This document shows, piece by piece, positions 63,913 through 64,000 of a stretch of DNA of 64,000 nt. A program made the position numbers and the translations under genes. How positions within the stretch are numbered: position 1 is the stretch's first letter; each line of letters starts with the position of its first letter. The notes below the pieces were generated by a model that saw only the letters and a list, made by a program, of their open reading frames with translations, was not told the origin of the DNA and made no database searches. Source of the stretch: Parathalassolituus penaei. GTDB lineage: Bacteria; Pseudomonadota; Gammaproteobacteria; Pseudomonadales; Oceanobacteraceae. The stretch spans positions 123,651 through 187,650 of the forward strand of contig NZ_JAPNOA010000020.1 of the NCBI RefSeq assembly GCF_026626885.1. Direction: 5' to 3'.

Positions 63913-64000
63913 GAACTGAAGAGTTTGATCATGGCTCAGATTGAACGCTGGCGGCAGGCTTAACACATGCAAGTCGAGCGGTAGCAGGCCTTCGGGTGCT
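63913..64000 (+). rRNA. rrs: 16S ribosomal RNA, 5' end (cut by window edge)
   Basis: The universal 16S start AGAGTTTGATCATGGCTCAG is followed by ATTGAACGCTGGCGGCAGGC and ACATGCAAGTCGAGCGG, a gammaproteobacterial pattern. Only about 88 bases are inside the window. The mature 5' end is placed by analogy with E. coli and may be off by a base or two. Confidence 0.97.

Overview
The window is chromosomal DNA of moderately high G+C from a gammaproteobacterium. Support for this is the gene content (erpA, hemL, glnE, mrcB, tyrS, sbmA/bacA), Pseudomonas-like glucose genes, and the 16S rRNA start at the right edge. A marine Oceanospirillales-type heterotroph fits best, but genus and species cannot be read from the window.

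Positions 1-21 kb hold a nearly complete Entner-Doudoroff (ED) glucose module: pyk and gap (minus strand), edd-glk (plus), pgi and eda, pgl, zwf (minus), then a LamB-type porin, a GltR/GtrS-like two-component pair and a four-gene glucose-type ABC transporter (plus). Glucose would pass the porin, be carried in by the ABC transporter, be phosphorylated by Glk, and go through Zwf, Pgl, Edd and Eda to pyruvate and glyceraldehyde 3-phosphate. Three control regions in this module share a TGAAAGG(C/T)TT half-site that I cannot assign to a known regulator.

Positions 21-31 kb hold an alpha-glucoside (probably sucrose) locus: fructokinase and ScrY-type porin (minus), and, divergently, a binding protein, two permeases, a GH13 alpha-glucosidase, an ATPase and a LacI-type repressor. 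Two LacI-like operators lie between the divergent arms.

Positions 31.2-33.2 kb are a scar region. A three-times-broken IS4-family transposase is fused to a second, about 95 % identical copy of the last 510 bp of the glucose transporter ATPase gene. After it comes a tandemly duplicated, hairpin-rich repeat of about 283 bp with heptanucleotide arrays at its 3' side. The same repeat, again ending in heptamers, lies at 44.5-45.0 kb, where the array supplies the glnE stop codon. This repeat family is the least explained feature of the window.

Positions 33.2-40.5 kb hold, on the minus strand, a TRAP transporter (dctPQM) followed by an overlapping response regulator / hybrid histidine kinase / periplasmic binding protein trio. 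Then come an orphan sugar-binding protein, a YafJ-like amidotransferase and an SbmA/BacA transporter.

Positions 45-64 kb are mostly housekeeping: glnE, a lipoprotein, mrcB with a TPR lipoprotein, hemL, hemJ, a CLC channel, argC, a bactofilin, erpA, a DsrE-like protein, anmK, an M23 peptidase, tyrS, and a ribosomal RNA operon promoter region with three tandem promoters running into 16S rRNA.
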